A DNA stretch of 64,000 nt from Styela clava (taxonomy: Eukaryota > Chordata > Ascidiacea > Stolidobranchia > Styelidae). The first letter of the stretch is position 1. Every line of letters starts with the position of its first letter. Location of the stretch: positions 22,311,395 to 22,375,394 of the forward strand of contig NC_135250.1 in NCBI RefSeq assembly GCF_964204865.1, in the 5' to 3' direction. The notes under the pieces are model-generated. The model did not search any database, was not told the origin of the DNA, and saw only the letters and a program-made list of their open reading frames with translations. The translations under genes and the position numbers were made by a program. Shown here piece by piece: positions 1 through 11,600 of this stretch.

Positions 1-35
1 CCATATTTAATCAAATTTGGATATGAACATTCCAG

Positions 36-551
36 GTGGAAATATTGGTACCGGCATTTTGCAACAAGCTCCATTACCACTCATGAGTGACACAGATTGT
101 TACACCCTTTATCAGGAAGCGAATCTTGACACAACATCTGACATGCAATGCGCTGGAGGACAAGGAAAGGGGGCCTGTAATGTAAGTTACTTCATCCAGC
201 GAAAGGCTAAATAAATAAGGTAGTTAGTGACTAATACTAACTAGGAAATTGAAGCTGACCGCGGACCATTCGTATTTGCTTCATTGTGTACATATATTAG
301 TTGGCTGTATGTATGTATATTTTTGTCAGTATTTGTCAGTTCGTGAAAACATGTTTGTTTGAAATCTTCGTTTGTCTATATTCCAGGGTGACAGTGGCGG
401 ACCACTGAATTGCTATGTAAACAACAGATGGTACCACATGGGCATCGTTAGCTTCGGTGAAGCAAACTGTGACACGGACATCGCTTCAGTTTTTGCCAAA
501 GTGGCAGAGTTGCGAAGTTTCATCGACAGCACGATTGCGCAACATTCCTGA
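36..551 (+). CDS. Elastase/chymotrypsin-C-like serine protease, last two exons (5' part outside window)
   Basis: C-terminal part of a trypsin-fold (S1) secreted protease. Exon 36-181 follows an AG acceptor and ends at AAT|GTAAGT; exon 387-551 follows TTCCAG and ends in TGA at 549-551. The joined reading contains CAGGQGKGACN|GDSGGPL, so the catalytic Ser (GDSGGP) is present; the His and Asp of the triad lie upstream of the window. The residue six before the Ser (position 189, Asp in trypsin) is Gly, and the surrounding CAGG-G...ACNGDSGGPLNC resembles chymotrypsin C and pancreatic elastases, so trypsin-like Arg/Lys cleavage is unlikely. The tail ending in IAQHS is a normal family C-terminus. 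Likely a digestive or secreted zymogen; the family is sure, the subfamily less so. It is single copy here and lies outside the tandem array. Confidence 0.9.
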
Positions 552-2309
552 ATGAAGTGTAAATCCTAACGTAATGTCGATCTCAACAAAAATATGATCT
601 ATTGCTGAAATATTTAGTGTTTTATTTCTTGGTTGGTTTGGCATAGAAAAGGTACTTGTTTCGAGTCATTGTATTGTACTTGTTTGTAATAACAAGACGG
701 CAATACTCAAATAGAAGGGCACTAAGATCGGTATCAGTACGGCAACGCCAGAAAGTATCGAATTTGCCGAAAAGATCGGCTGGCAAGAAAACGACAGTTA
801 AAAAATTTTCTTCACTTTAGGCGCAATCTCTAGGCAATTATACACTTGGTTATTATCGTTTTATGTTGTCTACTGCCTTCTTGTTGTCTCGTCTATAATC
901 TCCTTTCCTGACTGGCAAGGTGTACTTCTACCATGGAGGAGGCGATCGAAAGTCAGTTTAATGCCAGAAGCCACGAAAAACAAAACAAATACCAACGTCG
1001 AAGACCCGCGAGTTGCAAAGAATTCTGCATCTGTTACAATAAAAGCAACAGCGTAGCGACATTTGTGTCCAATTGAATTCTGGAAGATTTGGGTGATAAA
1101 AGTGTATTAGAAATAAAATTAGAATTATTTGTTTGGGAAATTATATACCAATGTGAATAAATGTGGCCGGCATACAAAGAGACTGATTAGAGACAAGGTG
1201 TCACTATACAGTTGAGGTGGCCATTCTAGTGAAAACAGTCCTGGTCCAACGAGGATATTCATGCACGTTTATTATAGATTTTAACAATGGAAACAATCGC
1301 AATAAATACAAGATATATCGTTTCACATATTTTATTATCCAAGTAAAATGATTGAACATTAGAATGTGTCTCATTAAGAATAGCAGATGCATCGATAACA
1401 TTTGAACACTCAACATTACGAACTCTTTTGAAGGTTTAAGGAAAATCGTCGTTATGCGAGATGAACAAAAATTCAGCCATATGACGTTTTTATAATTTGG
1501 TTTCGCTAGTGAGGAACAATTGAAATATATTTGTAAGAAAAACACAAAATAAATGTGAAGAAATTGATAAGAAAATATGTTGTTTGACTTTTTTTGTGAA
1601 AATGCGTGAGTCATTGGTAGGTGTCGTTACGAGATTGTTATTGCCCACCACGATTCTTCGCGTCCGTAATCTTTAATTTTGTTTATCTTTATTTAGACTA
1701 AAACAGTGTTTCCCAACCCCGAGGCACGGATTAGATTACATGAATAAACGATTCCTTTGGTTGACTTATGTTCGCTGAATGATTTAACCGCAAATTGCCG
1801 AGGTGAAACTATTATCGTAGATAACTGCACGATCTGAGAATATTCAGAGACATGACGAATAATTCCCCAAAATTTTGTTATTCCTGATCAAAAATACTAC
1901 ATTGAAATAATCGGCGATCTACAGGAGTTCAATACTGAAAGTGGTCATGCGATACTGAATCAACAGCTAGGCTTCAAAAAGATTAGCAATTCAGGTAATT
2001 TACGCTTAGTCATACTGTTGATGGCTGCAGCCTGCAGGTCATTGTGAATGTAAATTGGTAAGACGAATGTAAATGAGCTTCTAAAGCTGTTGAGAAAACT
2101 TTTCCCAACCGTGTAGAAGTACCATTGCATCTGGTGTATTTTTACAAATATTATTCAGTTTTTAGTATTATTATATTCAATACGTAATTATCGATAATTC
2201 AAACTGTGTGTGTGCGAGTTGAAGTGCGAAGGATCCTTAACGATTGAGACAAACAGAAACAATGGAAACAATGTTTTTATGCGTAGTGTGGGAGGAACAA
2301 TGTAATCCT
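552..2309. other. Intergenic DNA between protease and array
   Basis: About 1.8 kb with no convincing exon. The only long open frame (1204-1614, - strand) matches no family I know and has no copy in the other units. A possible hAT-like non-autonomous element (1704-2353) is listed separately. Homology to the array units begins only near 2310, so this is the single-copy left flank. Confidence 0.6.
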
Positions 2310-2353
2310 AATAGGCATACCGTGAAATTTATCGAAAAGGTTGGGAATCACTG
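1704..2353. mobile_element. Candidate non-autonomous hAT-like element
   Basis: The left end CAGTGTTTCCCAACC (from 1704) is nearly the inverse complement of GGTTGGGAATCACTG (ending 2353), with 14 of 15 matching. This CAGTG-TTCCCAA type of end is usual for hAT elements. No clear 8-bp target duplication is visible, and the right end also resembles sequence kept in other units (near 19890), so the boundaries are uncertain. Confidence 0.35.
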
Positions 2354-2518
2354 TGTTATTACGGCATCGATGCGTAATAAGGTTTTACCGTGTACTCATG
2401 ACATTTTTCTGACATTAATATTTTAAAATATATTTATTGTTCCAATGCTAGATTAAGCGATTTAGTTGATATCAATTTCGGTATTATTAGTTCAATTTGC
2501 TTCAGTAATTATTCCAAT

Positions 2519-5500
2519 ATGGCGAAGTTCATGGTTGTATTACTATCTCTCACTTCAGTGGGTATGCTCGCCTCCTGTGACATACCGAATGTTTTCGAGT
2601 TTTGCACTGCTCTCATGTCTGACAGTCAGAAATCTTGCAATACGGCGACATGTCAAGGAAGGCCAGGCAAGAGAGGCCCAGTTGGCCCTCGAGGAAACAA
2701 AGGTGTAAAAGGTAACACTGGCGCAACAGGGACATCGGAAGCACTTGAAGCAAGAGTAAGACAATTAGAAGGTAAAAGTCGTATTTATCTTGAAGTACTT
2801 TTGAATTAAGAAAATTTTGGTAACTTTGTTTCTATGTAGCTGTGTTTAGTAAAAGAATTTACCAAATTTTTAATAATTATTGAAATAATACCAAACTGCA
2901 TTTGTTAGACACCTATTAAAATTGTATTATCTGAATTGCCATGTGTAGAAGTGAGATACAAAACAAAATTGAACCGGTTTCTACACAAAAAAACAGAACA
3001 ACCCATTTTTGCTTATTTTTTCTGAATATTGTAAATAAACGTTATTAAAAATGATTTATTCGAATTAGTCTTTTTTATTGCAACTATATGCTCTGTTTAA
3101 CAGATACAATTATCATAATGAAGAAAGTATTCACACCGAATCAGAAACGTAAGAATTTATATATTTATTCTAGCTAATTTAAGGGTATAATATATTACCC
3201 AGTGATTCCCAAAGTGGGCGATATCGCCCCCCAGTGGGCGAAAACGATACAGAGGGGGCGAAAAAGTCTTAGGGGGCGATAGGGGGGCGATTTTGCGAAA
3301 CCTGTTTTATGTTCGGCGCACTTAATTCTGTACTCTGTGTGCATTCGCAGGCTTGAATCACGTGGGCGATTATCACACGCGAAAGGATTTCTGGTCTCGT
3401 CTTCGCAGTAAGGCAAGGTAGTTTGCGTATCTCAGTGGTCGGCAAAATACGGCCGGAATAAAATAATCTGGCCCGGGACGATTCACTGAATGAACCTTTC
3501 CCTGACCTTTGACCGCGGAAAATTCTTCCCATACTTTACCATTTTAAAATTTTCGGTGCTTATTTTAAGAGTGGTTTCGCGAGTTGTTGCCTGTGAAATG
3601 GGGTATTTGTTTCAAACTATCATTCTAATACACACCATTTAACAATCTGTTTTTTAAAAGTACCGATAAAGAATTTTAGCCTAGTCTATCACAGCTATTT
3701 CTACACTAATTTTTGATTGCTGTATTTAAACTGAAACTCATAGTAAGACAAAGTATTCATTGACTTATTTGATTTATATTCAATTTCCGAAAAACAACTA
3801 AAAACTAACGAATATAATTCAAAAACGCGAAAATGAGGTAATGTTCACGACCACGCCTGAAAATCTGTCTGAGTGAGAGTGTCTGAGCGGATGCGAAAGG
3901 GGGCATTGTTACGTATTTTGCATCTTGCTGATTGGCCAATGTCACGAAGTAAACAAGGAAGTCTATGCCCGGGGAAATATCCAAACGGCGGTTTTGACGA
4001 TGAATTTTTTTTTATTCATAATCTACGCTCGAGGAGTAAATTACATTTTTTTACGTAACAGAATAAATCGCGAGACACGTTTATACCGAATTATACTATA
4101 TCCTAACAATTTAGTGAACAGCCACTCGTTTAACGAGCCTACAATTTAATTATAATTAGACAAATGGAAACACGCAGAAAAGTTGATGCTGAGTGCAGGG
4201 GTTCAATAGCGCAGTAAATATTCGAATATATTGCAAAGCAATAAGGAAATAAAATTCATATTCTATTCGAGAGATTGATCACTGCATAATTTTTGTAAGA
4301 ATGTATCTTCTTAAAGAAAATATTTATCAAAATTTCACAAATCATGCTGAAATATTCACTTCGATGTTTGGAAGTACGTATTTGTGCAAACCATTATTTT
4401 CGAAAATGAACATTACAAAGAACAAGCAAAGAAGTGGGTTTGGTGATGCCCATTTAGAAAATGTTTCAATCTTGGCGTCGTAAAGCTATCCAGCGTGATG
4501 CAGCAACAAGACAGTGTCACATTAAATGTCATTGTAATATTTTTTTAATAAGACGACTGAGTTGAGTTCACGAATTGTCGCAGTTTTTGCGCGCTGTTCC
4601 GTTTTTAACTTTCGAAAAATATATGCGATCCGCAAAATACTAGCAACCCTGAATTTGTCCTGCGAGCGACATAAAATTTGCCGACCCCTGGGCCGTAGCC
4701 GATAGTCAGTCACGTCTTCTTCCACATCCGAGTCTATGAATCAAAAACAAATGGCTGGTTAATTATGAACTGGTGATCGGACTGAAGGCCGTGATAGGAT
4801 GAGGAATCGGGAATGAATTTTTCCGAAGTTTTTTGGTGCAGGTCATCAGGCTGTACGAATGAATGAGATGTACGAAAATCATTATTATAAGTTTGGGAAA
4901 ATCAACTTTGGTTTTATTATTTTAATGTGAAATGGGGTGGATTTAGGAAGTGAAATGCTATAAGACAAGAGTACACGGCGATTTTTGAGGAAGTGGAACC
5001 TTGGATTTCCGACCTATTATATGGTAAAAAGGGGGGTTTTCAGCCCGGCTACTATTGCTATTAAAACAACGAAATCACCTTTCCATCAGTAAACGGGGTA
5101 ATTTTAGATATAATAAAAAAAACTCGCTGAAGAACACCAAGCTCATTTATCTCATTAAAAAACACTATAAACTATAATTTGTCTTCTTATTTGGTCTGTA
5201 ATATATTCGTTTCTGACTTTATATTTTTTTGTAGTACAGGGGGGCGATGAAGTTGTATAAACTACTTTAGGGGGGCGATGGTCAAAAAAGTTTGGGAAGC
5301 ACTGTATTACACTACTTATAATATATTACACTATAACACTATATTATTAAAAACGACTATACTAAGTCGTGAGAAAAACGTGATAGACAAAGATGGCTGT
5401 CGGCATTCACAAATTGGTTTAATGATAGGCATAAAAATCGATGTCAATATTTTGAAAGAATATCTTCTATAAATATGTTTTTGTGACGACCACTTACAAG

Positions 5501-7833
5501 TTCCAAAAACAACTCTAATGTGATAATCTGAATTTTCTTTCAAATTTCTAAAAAAAAAATTTATCAAAGCATTTCTTTTAAAATCCAAATTTTCGAGATG
5601 CAAAATTTGTTGAGATGCAAAAATGTTTAAAATAAAAACTGAGATTGATCACATCAAATTACTGACAATCGGAGTATTAATACAAATTCCTAAATGGTCT
5701 AATAATCGAGTAATACATCAAATGTTTCTCACAGTCGAATTTTGCGCAATGGGCATGAAGTCCAGAGACATTGCGGATGCAGATATTTCAACCTCTTCCG
5801 ATTGGGAAAGTTTTCATCATGGACAATATGGAAGATTAGATGAACAGCCTGCATCAAACCCAACTTCCTATGGAGCATGGATTTCTCGAAAACGTGAGTT
5901 TTAAAGTTTCTGAGTGAAATGCGATTATTATCGTGTCTTGATATTGCCAGATTATGCACTTCGTGGGTATCGATGCAGCATTTTTATGACAGAAGAGAGC
6001 AATGCTCAAATATATGGGACACGAAAACCAAAACGAAGTAGCCTAGTACTGGTATTAAATCTTTTTGATACGACTCCGTCTGACCACCAGATGGCTACGA
6101 TTTCTAACGCGGAACCGCCACAAATGCAATTTTTAATTTTGATGAGGTCATCACACAAAATCCAAATTGACAAGCAAATCCGATAGAGCTCACAGAAATT
6201 TTGCAAATAAATAAAAGTAACTGCCTTCATGCGATAACAACAGTCTCTAACCACTGCAATGTCAGTGCAATTAGTCTAGCTAGTAGTTGAAGAGAAAAGC
6301 GATTTTTTTCACGAAACGAATACTAAAAACAACAACAACATAACGAGAATATCGGTCAGAGACCGAAAACTTATCGATCGAAAGTTAGGGGATCCCCCAA
6401 AACAGAAACTGCGGTTTCGATTCGAAAAATTCTGCAAACCCGAACTGGATTGTTTTGATTAGTTTTCAGCCAATATCAGAAATGTAGGAAACAATACTAC
6501 TCGAGGAAATACTTTTATGAAGAATTCTGCAAATCCGAACTGGATTGTTTCGATTAGTTTCCAGCCAATAGCCTATTTCTGTATTTACTAATCCTATAGT
6601 TTGTGTCAAATACAACGGCGCTAACCCAGGTTGCGACGGCTATTCAAACACAGCCTAGCGATATTTTGGTGAGGAATTCTGCAACCCCGAACCTGATTTA
6701 GGGATATGGACATTGCTTAAACTTTAAGGAGTAATTATAAGTAACGAGATACGATCTCGCGGCGTGTATCCTTCGCTCTGACTCAATAGTGTGGAAAATT
6801 TCTCGAAGGAAACTTGCGCATCGCGACGACGTCAAAGTTACAAGAGAGATATGGACAAGGCTCAAAGATTAATCACGAGATACGATCTAGCGGTGTGTAT
6901 CCTTCGCTCTGACTCACTAGCGTGAAAACTTGCGCATCTGATACGCACACACACATTCAGCGCGTCTCGAAAATCTCTCGATTTGTGAAAATCCAGATAT
7001 CTTCATCACTAATTAATTAATAACTCGCTAATTATACGACATAATTCATCCAAAATCAATAGGCTTCTGGTCCGAGATATGATGAATGCACATGCAAAAT
7101 TTGGAGCAGATTCAACCACGCCTTCGTGAGATATCGCGTGCATCTAACAGACACACAGACAGACATACATACAGACATACAGACAAATACCTATCAATAT
7201 ACTTACCGATCTTAAGATCGATAAGTAATAACAAAACGATATATAGGTCCATATTGTGTCCAATAATATAAAAATATTAAATAAAATATATACCAATATA
7301 TTTTCGGGATGGTTTATAATACTTGAAATGTAAAAGAAAATCTCGCATCAATTTATACCAATTGTCAAATGATGTTTTTCTTTTTCGAACGCTAGATTGA
7401 AATTTTAGTTTTTCTTTGAACTCTTTTGTTTCAGCTCAAATCGGAGACTGGATTCAAATCGATTTAAAAATTCCTAAAGCAGTGTCTGGAGTTGTAACAC
7501 AAGGTAGGCCTAGTTATGATCAATGGGTGACTTCGTATAAAATCAAGTGCGGAAATTCTACAAACAGTTTCCAAATCATCATGGAAAATAATCAAGAGAA
7601 GGTAGGCACATTTTGTTGTAGGTTCAATTTAAACATCTAATTCTGTATTTAAGATTGTATTTAATATACTTTACCAGGTATTTCCGGGAAATAATGACCG
7701 AAATACTAAAGTCACAAATATATTTCCCAATCCAGTGGTTTGCCGCTACGTGCGACTCTATCCACAGCGTTGGCACGGACATTTGAGCATGAGAATGGAA
7801 ATACTTCGTGGAGAATGCTACGATTTCTACTGA
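2519..7833 (+). CDS. Secreted collagen-like / F5/8C (discoidin) domain protein, unit 1, intact (259 aa)
   Basis: Five exons: 2519-2771, 3104-3148, 5735-5893, 7435-7601, 7678-7833 (TGA 7831-7833), phases 1,1,1,0. The ATG opens a hydrophobic signal peptide (residues 1-20). A Cys-rich segment (C20, C29, C40, C45) precedes eight Gly-X-Y triplets (residues 47-71), then a short heptad-like helix (EALEARVRQLE, 74-84) that could act as a trimerising neck. Exons 3-5 encode one F5/8C domain, residues 103-255: CAMGM near its start, SYGAW, GDWIQIDL, VTQGR, DQWVTSYKI, RYVRLYP, and a final Cys in GECYDFY that would pair with Cys103. The plan resembles ficolins and collectins but with a discoidin head. Such domains bind phosphatidylserine or sugars in other proteins; the ligand here is unknown. 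It is the only intact one of four copies. Introns 2 and 3 carry large insertions. Confidence 0.85.
3200..5304. mobile_element. hAT-like element in intron 2 of discoidin copy 1
   Basis: Ends CAGTGATTCCCAAAGT (3200) and AGTTTGGGAAGCACTG (ending 5304) are inverted, followed inward by G-runs of the GGGGGGCGAT type on both sides. The same intron in units 2-4 lacks the 2.1 kb, giving three empty sites (for example near 20730). A target duplication around TATTAC is imperfect. No intact transposase frame is visible, and a second element appears nested inside. Confidence 0.7.
3433..4690. mobile_element. Second hAT-like element nested in the first
   Basis: The left end CAGTGGTCGGCAAAAT (3433) matches inverted TTTGCCGACCCCTG (ending 4690), and both are flanked by GGCC-rich sequence. 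An internal stretch at about 4163-4300 resembles, inverted, a stretch at about 22290-22440 in the element of discoidin copy 2, so the two are related. No clean 8-bp duplication is seen and no complete transposase is readable. Confidence 0.5.
6346..7228. repeat. Insertion with internal direct repeats in intron 3 of discoidin copy 1
   Basis: Units 2-4 join directly where unit 1 has this block (ACAACAACATAA ... TAATAACAAAACG). A 45-base motif beginning ATTCTGCAAA occurs at about 6430 and 6525, with a third partial copy at about 6675. A second motif around GTGTATCCTTCGCTCTGACT occurs at about 6760 and 6895. A simple ACAGACATAC-type run lies at about 7148-7190, with the palindrome CGATCTTAAGATCG near 7208. 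This looks like a transposon or satellite-derived insert; its family is not recognised. Confidence 0.55.
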
Positions 7834-8621
7834 GAAATCATTCAAGATTTTGAGTTGAATTTGATATTCAAATTAAAAAAAGTGTAAATTTTCGTTGTTA
7901 GAATTTTGTTGTTTCAATACTCTATGGCCAACTTTTGATCTTATTTTGACTTGTTGTGATGTCATGGGTACTGCTAGATAACCACTAAACTAGACTGAAA
8001 TGTCATAAACTTTTAAACCGTGAAGGAAAAAACTTAAAAACACAGCACAATACGAGACAATCGCAGCGGACTTGGGAGAAATAGAGAACCATGCGGACAG
8101 GAAGAAGCCCAAGGCAATTATGACATCATAACACCAAATCTAGTTACGGTTGACAACCGACGAATCGATGAGATTCAATAAAAATGTCTCATAAAACGCT
8201 AATTCTTCTGATAATTCCTATTAGAAATAAGATGACACGCAAAGTTTCTTGATTATAGACGCTTGCCATGAATGTTAACCATTTAAACCAGGGGTCGACA
8301 ATTACTTCTTAATCGCGAATAGGAAAGGGATTTCAAACTTTCGTGACCCAAACCTTCCGTTGGTTACTGGATGCAACAAAATTCACTGGTTTATGCTTCT
8401 TTAAACTTCATAGAATAAACTATGATATAATTTATCATACAACCGATCTATTTGAATAAAACAACTTCACTTAACCGATCATAATTGCTTCCATCTCTTC
8501 AAACGGCTTTTTACAACTATTGACATTTGGTGCGTTTTGTTATACTGCACTGAGCAACAGAACCAATTGTCGTTTGCATCATATTATTTATTATACGTTT
8601 CCATCCATGGAAAAATGCATT
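7834..8621. other. Convergent intergenic region, unit 1
   Basis: Lies between the stop of the discoidin gene (+) and the stop of the GMC gene (-). An AATTAAA at about 7869 may be the polyA signal of the first gene. On the minus strand AATAAA is present about 30 bases past the GMC stop (TTTATT near 8588). No other gene is seen. The region is kept in the other units. Confidence 0.5.
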
Positions 8622-11600
8622 TTATTCATTTATGTTCCAATCTTGTTTTATCATTTCTGATGCCTTCCGTCCAATCATGTAACAAGGAGCTTGTGTGTTA
8701 GATGACGTCACATGGGGCATGACTGATGCATCGACGACTCTTAGGCCCTCAACATGCCGGACCCTTCAAAACGAAATAAAGAGGTAAATAATGCGGACCG
8801 CTCCAACAAAAATACTAAACCATGTAGTAAATAAGGATTCTTTGTTTATTGGATTGATATAAAATTGTATAGAGACATATACAAGTTCAGTTATGATAAC
8901 TTTGTCATATAGTTTGATTGTAAATAACCAATATATATCAAAAGAAATGATTGACCTACCTAAGTCTTTCGTCAACAACTGCCATTTCATCATCTTCTTG
9001 TCCTATTTTAGCAGTACAACATGCGTGTGCTCCAAACCCAAAACTTTTCACGTAACATCGATAAAATTCATCGGGCCTTGAAAATAAATTTTTGTTAGGG
9101 TAGTGGTTTAGTGTCAGTAGATTTATTAATTGTTTGAAACATGGCACATGAATAACTAATTGTTAAATTCAGTTTTTCATTCATTCAGTAGTTATTTTAT
9201 AAAGAAAGTATGATGAACTTGGATTCAATATTTAATTGCAGTTTGCTGTCACGCTAATGTTTAAATTGTTCATCCATCCAATGCAAAACCAAGACGGTTT
9301 TTGCTTTTTACTGAATCGTCTTCTATAAAATTTTGTCATGCTTTACTCGCTGTTGCATAGATGTAAGTGGATGGATACTTCACAAAACCCTAAAAATTTT
9401 CAACAGCAGCAGGCGCAGATATTACGTGGGAGAAATATTACCTGGGAGGGTTAGTGTAGAGCGATCCATTGCATACTTCAGGTGCAACATCATCCTAAAT
9501 CCAATTTCTTTCATTGTTTTTGTCATTTCGAACTCTTCAAGCTTTCTAAATCCTAAAAAAGGATTTCTACGTTGGAACACCAGAAAGGCAAGATTTTATG
9601 CGTTTATTGCATGTATGCAAGAGATCCTAACTACTTCCTTTCTTGTTTCGCGCAATTTTGACTTGCAGGAAAATTTGCTCGTGATTGAGCGTGCCAAATT
9701 GTTGTTGCCAGACCCGAAAAATTCTTTTTATACTATACCATTGCAAAATTTTTGGTGCTTATTTTAAGAGCGGTTTCGCGGGTTGGGTTTCCTCCTTTCT
9801 TTTTTTTTTATCTGTGTTTAGCCTGCGATTAAATTGATTACTGCAATTAAATTAAAACTCCTACGAAAACGAAATGATCATTGAGTTCCTTATTCATACA
9901 TAAATTTCCGAAACAAAACTAAAAAATAACCAATGGCATGCAAAAAACATAATATGATAAAATGTTTACAACCATGCCTGAAAATATCTGAATGAATGAC
10001 AAAAGTTTTTCAGTATAGACTGGGGGATGCGATACGGCCTAATACATTTAGAGCCTCAACCTTAATTAATCCGACACAGCAAGTTGGGGAATAGTATTTC
10101 ACGCCATTGCCATCTACTGGGTAGTACGTACAGTATGAATATTATATTTGAAGAATAGTTTCATTATTTCAAATGGATAGATATATGAATGTATTGGTCT
10201 CGGAATAGATTTACCTTCTATGTGCATCTTTATATCATCTTCTTCCGACAGATAATTTGGATCAATAATAGGCTGATCTGAAGGATTCGTCGACTTTAAT
10301 CGAATTTCACCTTTTGATTTGGGATGCTGAACTCCTATTATCGAATAGGTATAAAACGTATGCTAAAAATAAAAGCAGTTGCAATATTAGATAAAATGTT
10401 ATGGTTGAACGGTGGTACTTCATACTTCGTGGAAGCACATATATATTCCTGAAATGCCAGATTCCTCCCTTTCTTCATGTTCGTAGTACAATCTTGATAT
10501 AAGTCCTTTACTGTACAAATTTCACATTTTGTCAATATCTCTCGTTTCATTGAATCAAATACAGTACATGAAGATCAATAATGAGTCATAAAACTGAAAG
10601 CAGGTTTGTACCATTTGCATCTAATATCGTCAACATTATAAATTTATAAACTTGATATTGGACTTTAAAATATTGTATTTGGCTGATTTCAATTCTTTTC
10701 AATAAAGACAAAAAGAGCAGTTCGAAGCATTGAAATTGAGAAATTGAAATCTGAAAAGCTCCCATATATAATAATGAATTTCTTACGTTTTCTTTAAACT
10801 TGAAAACCAAAGATAATTTTCCTGAGGCAAAAAGTACTTGAATACTAGGAAATGGCCGTTTTCTTAAAAAAAAAGGATGTTTATTTTACATATCAAAAGT
10901 TTTTATTTGTTTAATTTTGACAGATTGGCCCAAACGAAGCTCAACAAAAAACGCATCCATGTTTTAGCCTTTGCGCACAATAAACACATAAAAGCATTTT
11001 TTGTAAGTTATCGTATCCGCCATAGTTTATACATTGTGAATTGTTTTGTTCGTTAATTAATTTGAGTTTTTTGATCGGAAAACTTAGTAATGTATTAGGA
11101 AAGGGTTTCAAAATTTTGTATCTTGAATGCAAAATTATTCTGAGTTCTCTTATTAAAGAGTTATTCATGATCCAAATTATTATAGGCCTATTGACTAGTT
11201 TAAATTTTTTCAGCAACACAAATGCTGCGCAAAATATATAGAAATGGTAGCAATATTTGAATACATTTACAAAGCACATAGTTTTAAAAAATTCTTTTCA
11301 AGTTGCTTTGTAAAATATTTTGCTACAATTTGCTTACTTGCTGCTTAGAGTTACGTTAGTTCCAAAATATTTAGTCTTATGATGAAGAACTATACTGCCA
11401 CCCACGACTGCTGAGTTGTGTCCGGTACCGTCCATGACGTAGTCCGTGATAGATTCCGGTGTCTAAACATTGGTCTCAATTTAATTTGCGATATGTGACA
11501 TTGCTCCTCTCCCACAGATATCTAAACTGTAGTTATCAATTCCACAATATCTGCGAAATACTGCTTAACTTACCATATCTGTTGCAATCCGGCTGTCGTT

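Noticed and set aside
3195-3532. Minus-strand open frames of 73 and 87 residues at the left of the hAT element
   Set aside because: They run through the terminal G/C-rich inverted repeat and resemble no transposase.
7148-7190. Possible CRISPR-like or regularly spaced array
   Set aside because: It is a simple ACAGAC/ATAC microsatellite in a eukaryotic intron with no spacers.
9333-9767. 144-residue + strand open frame
   Set aside because: Antisense to GMC exon 11 (9442-9552); the minus strand carries the conserved GMC text, and the frame is not kept in units 3 and 4.
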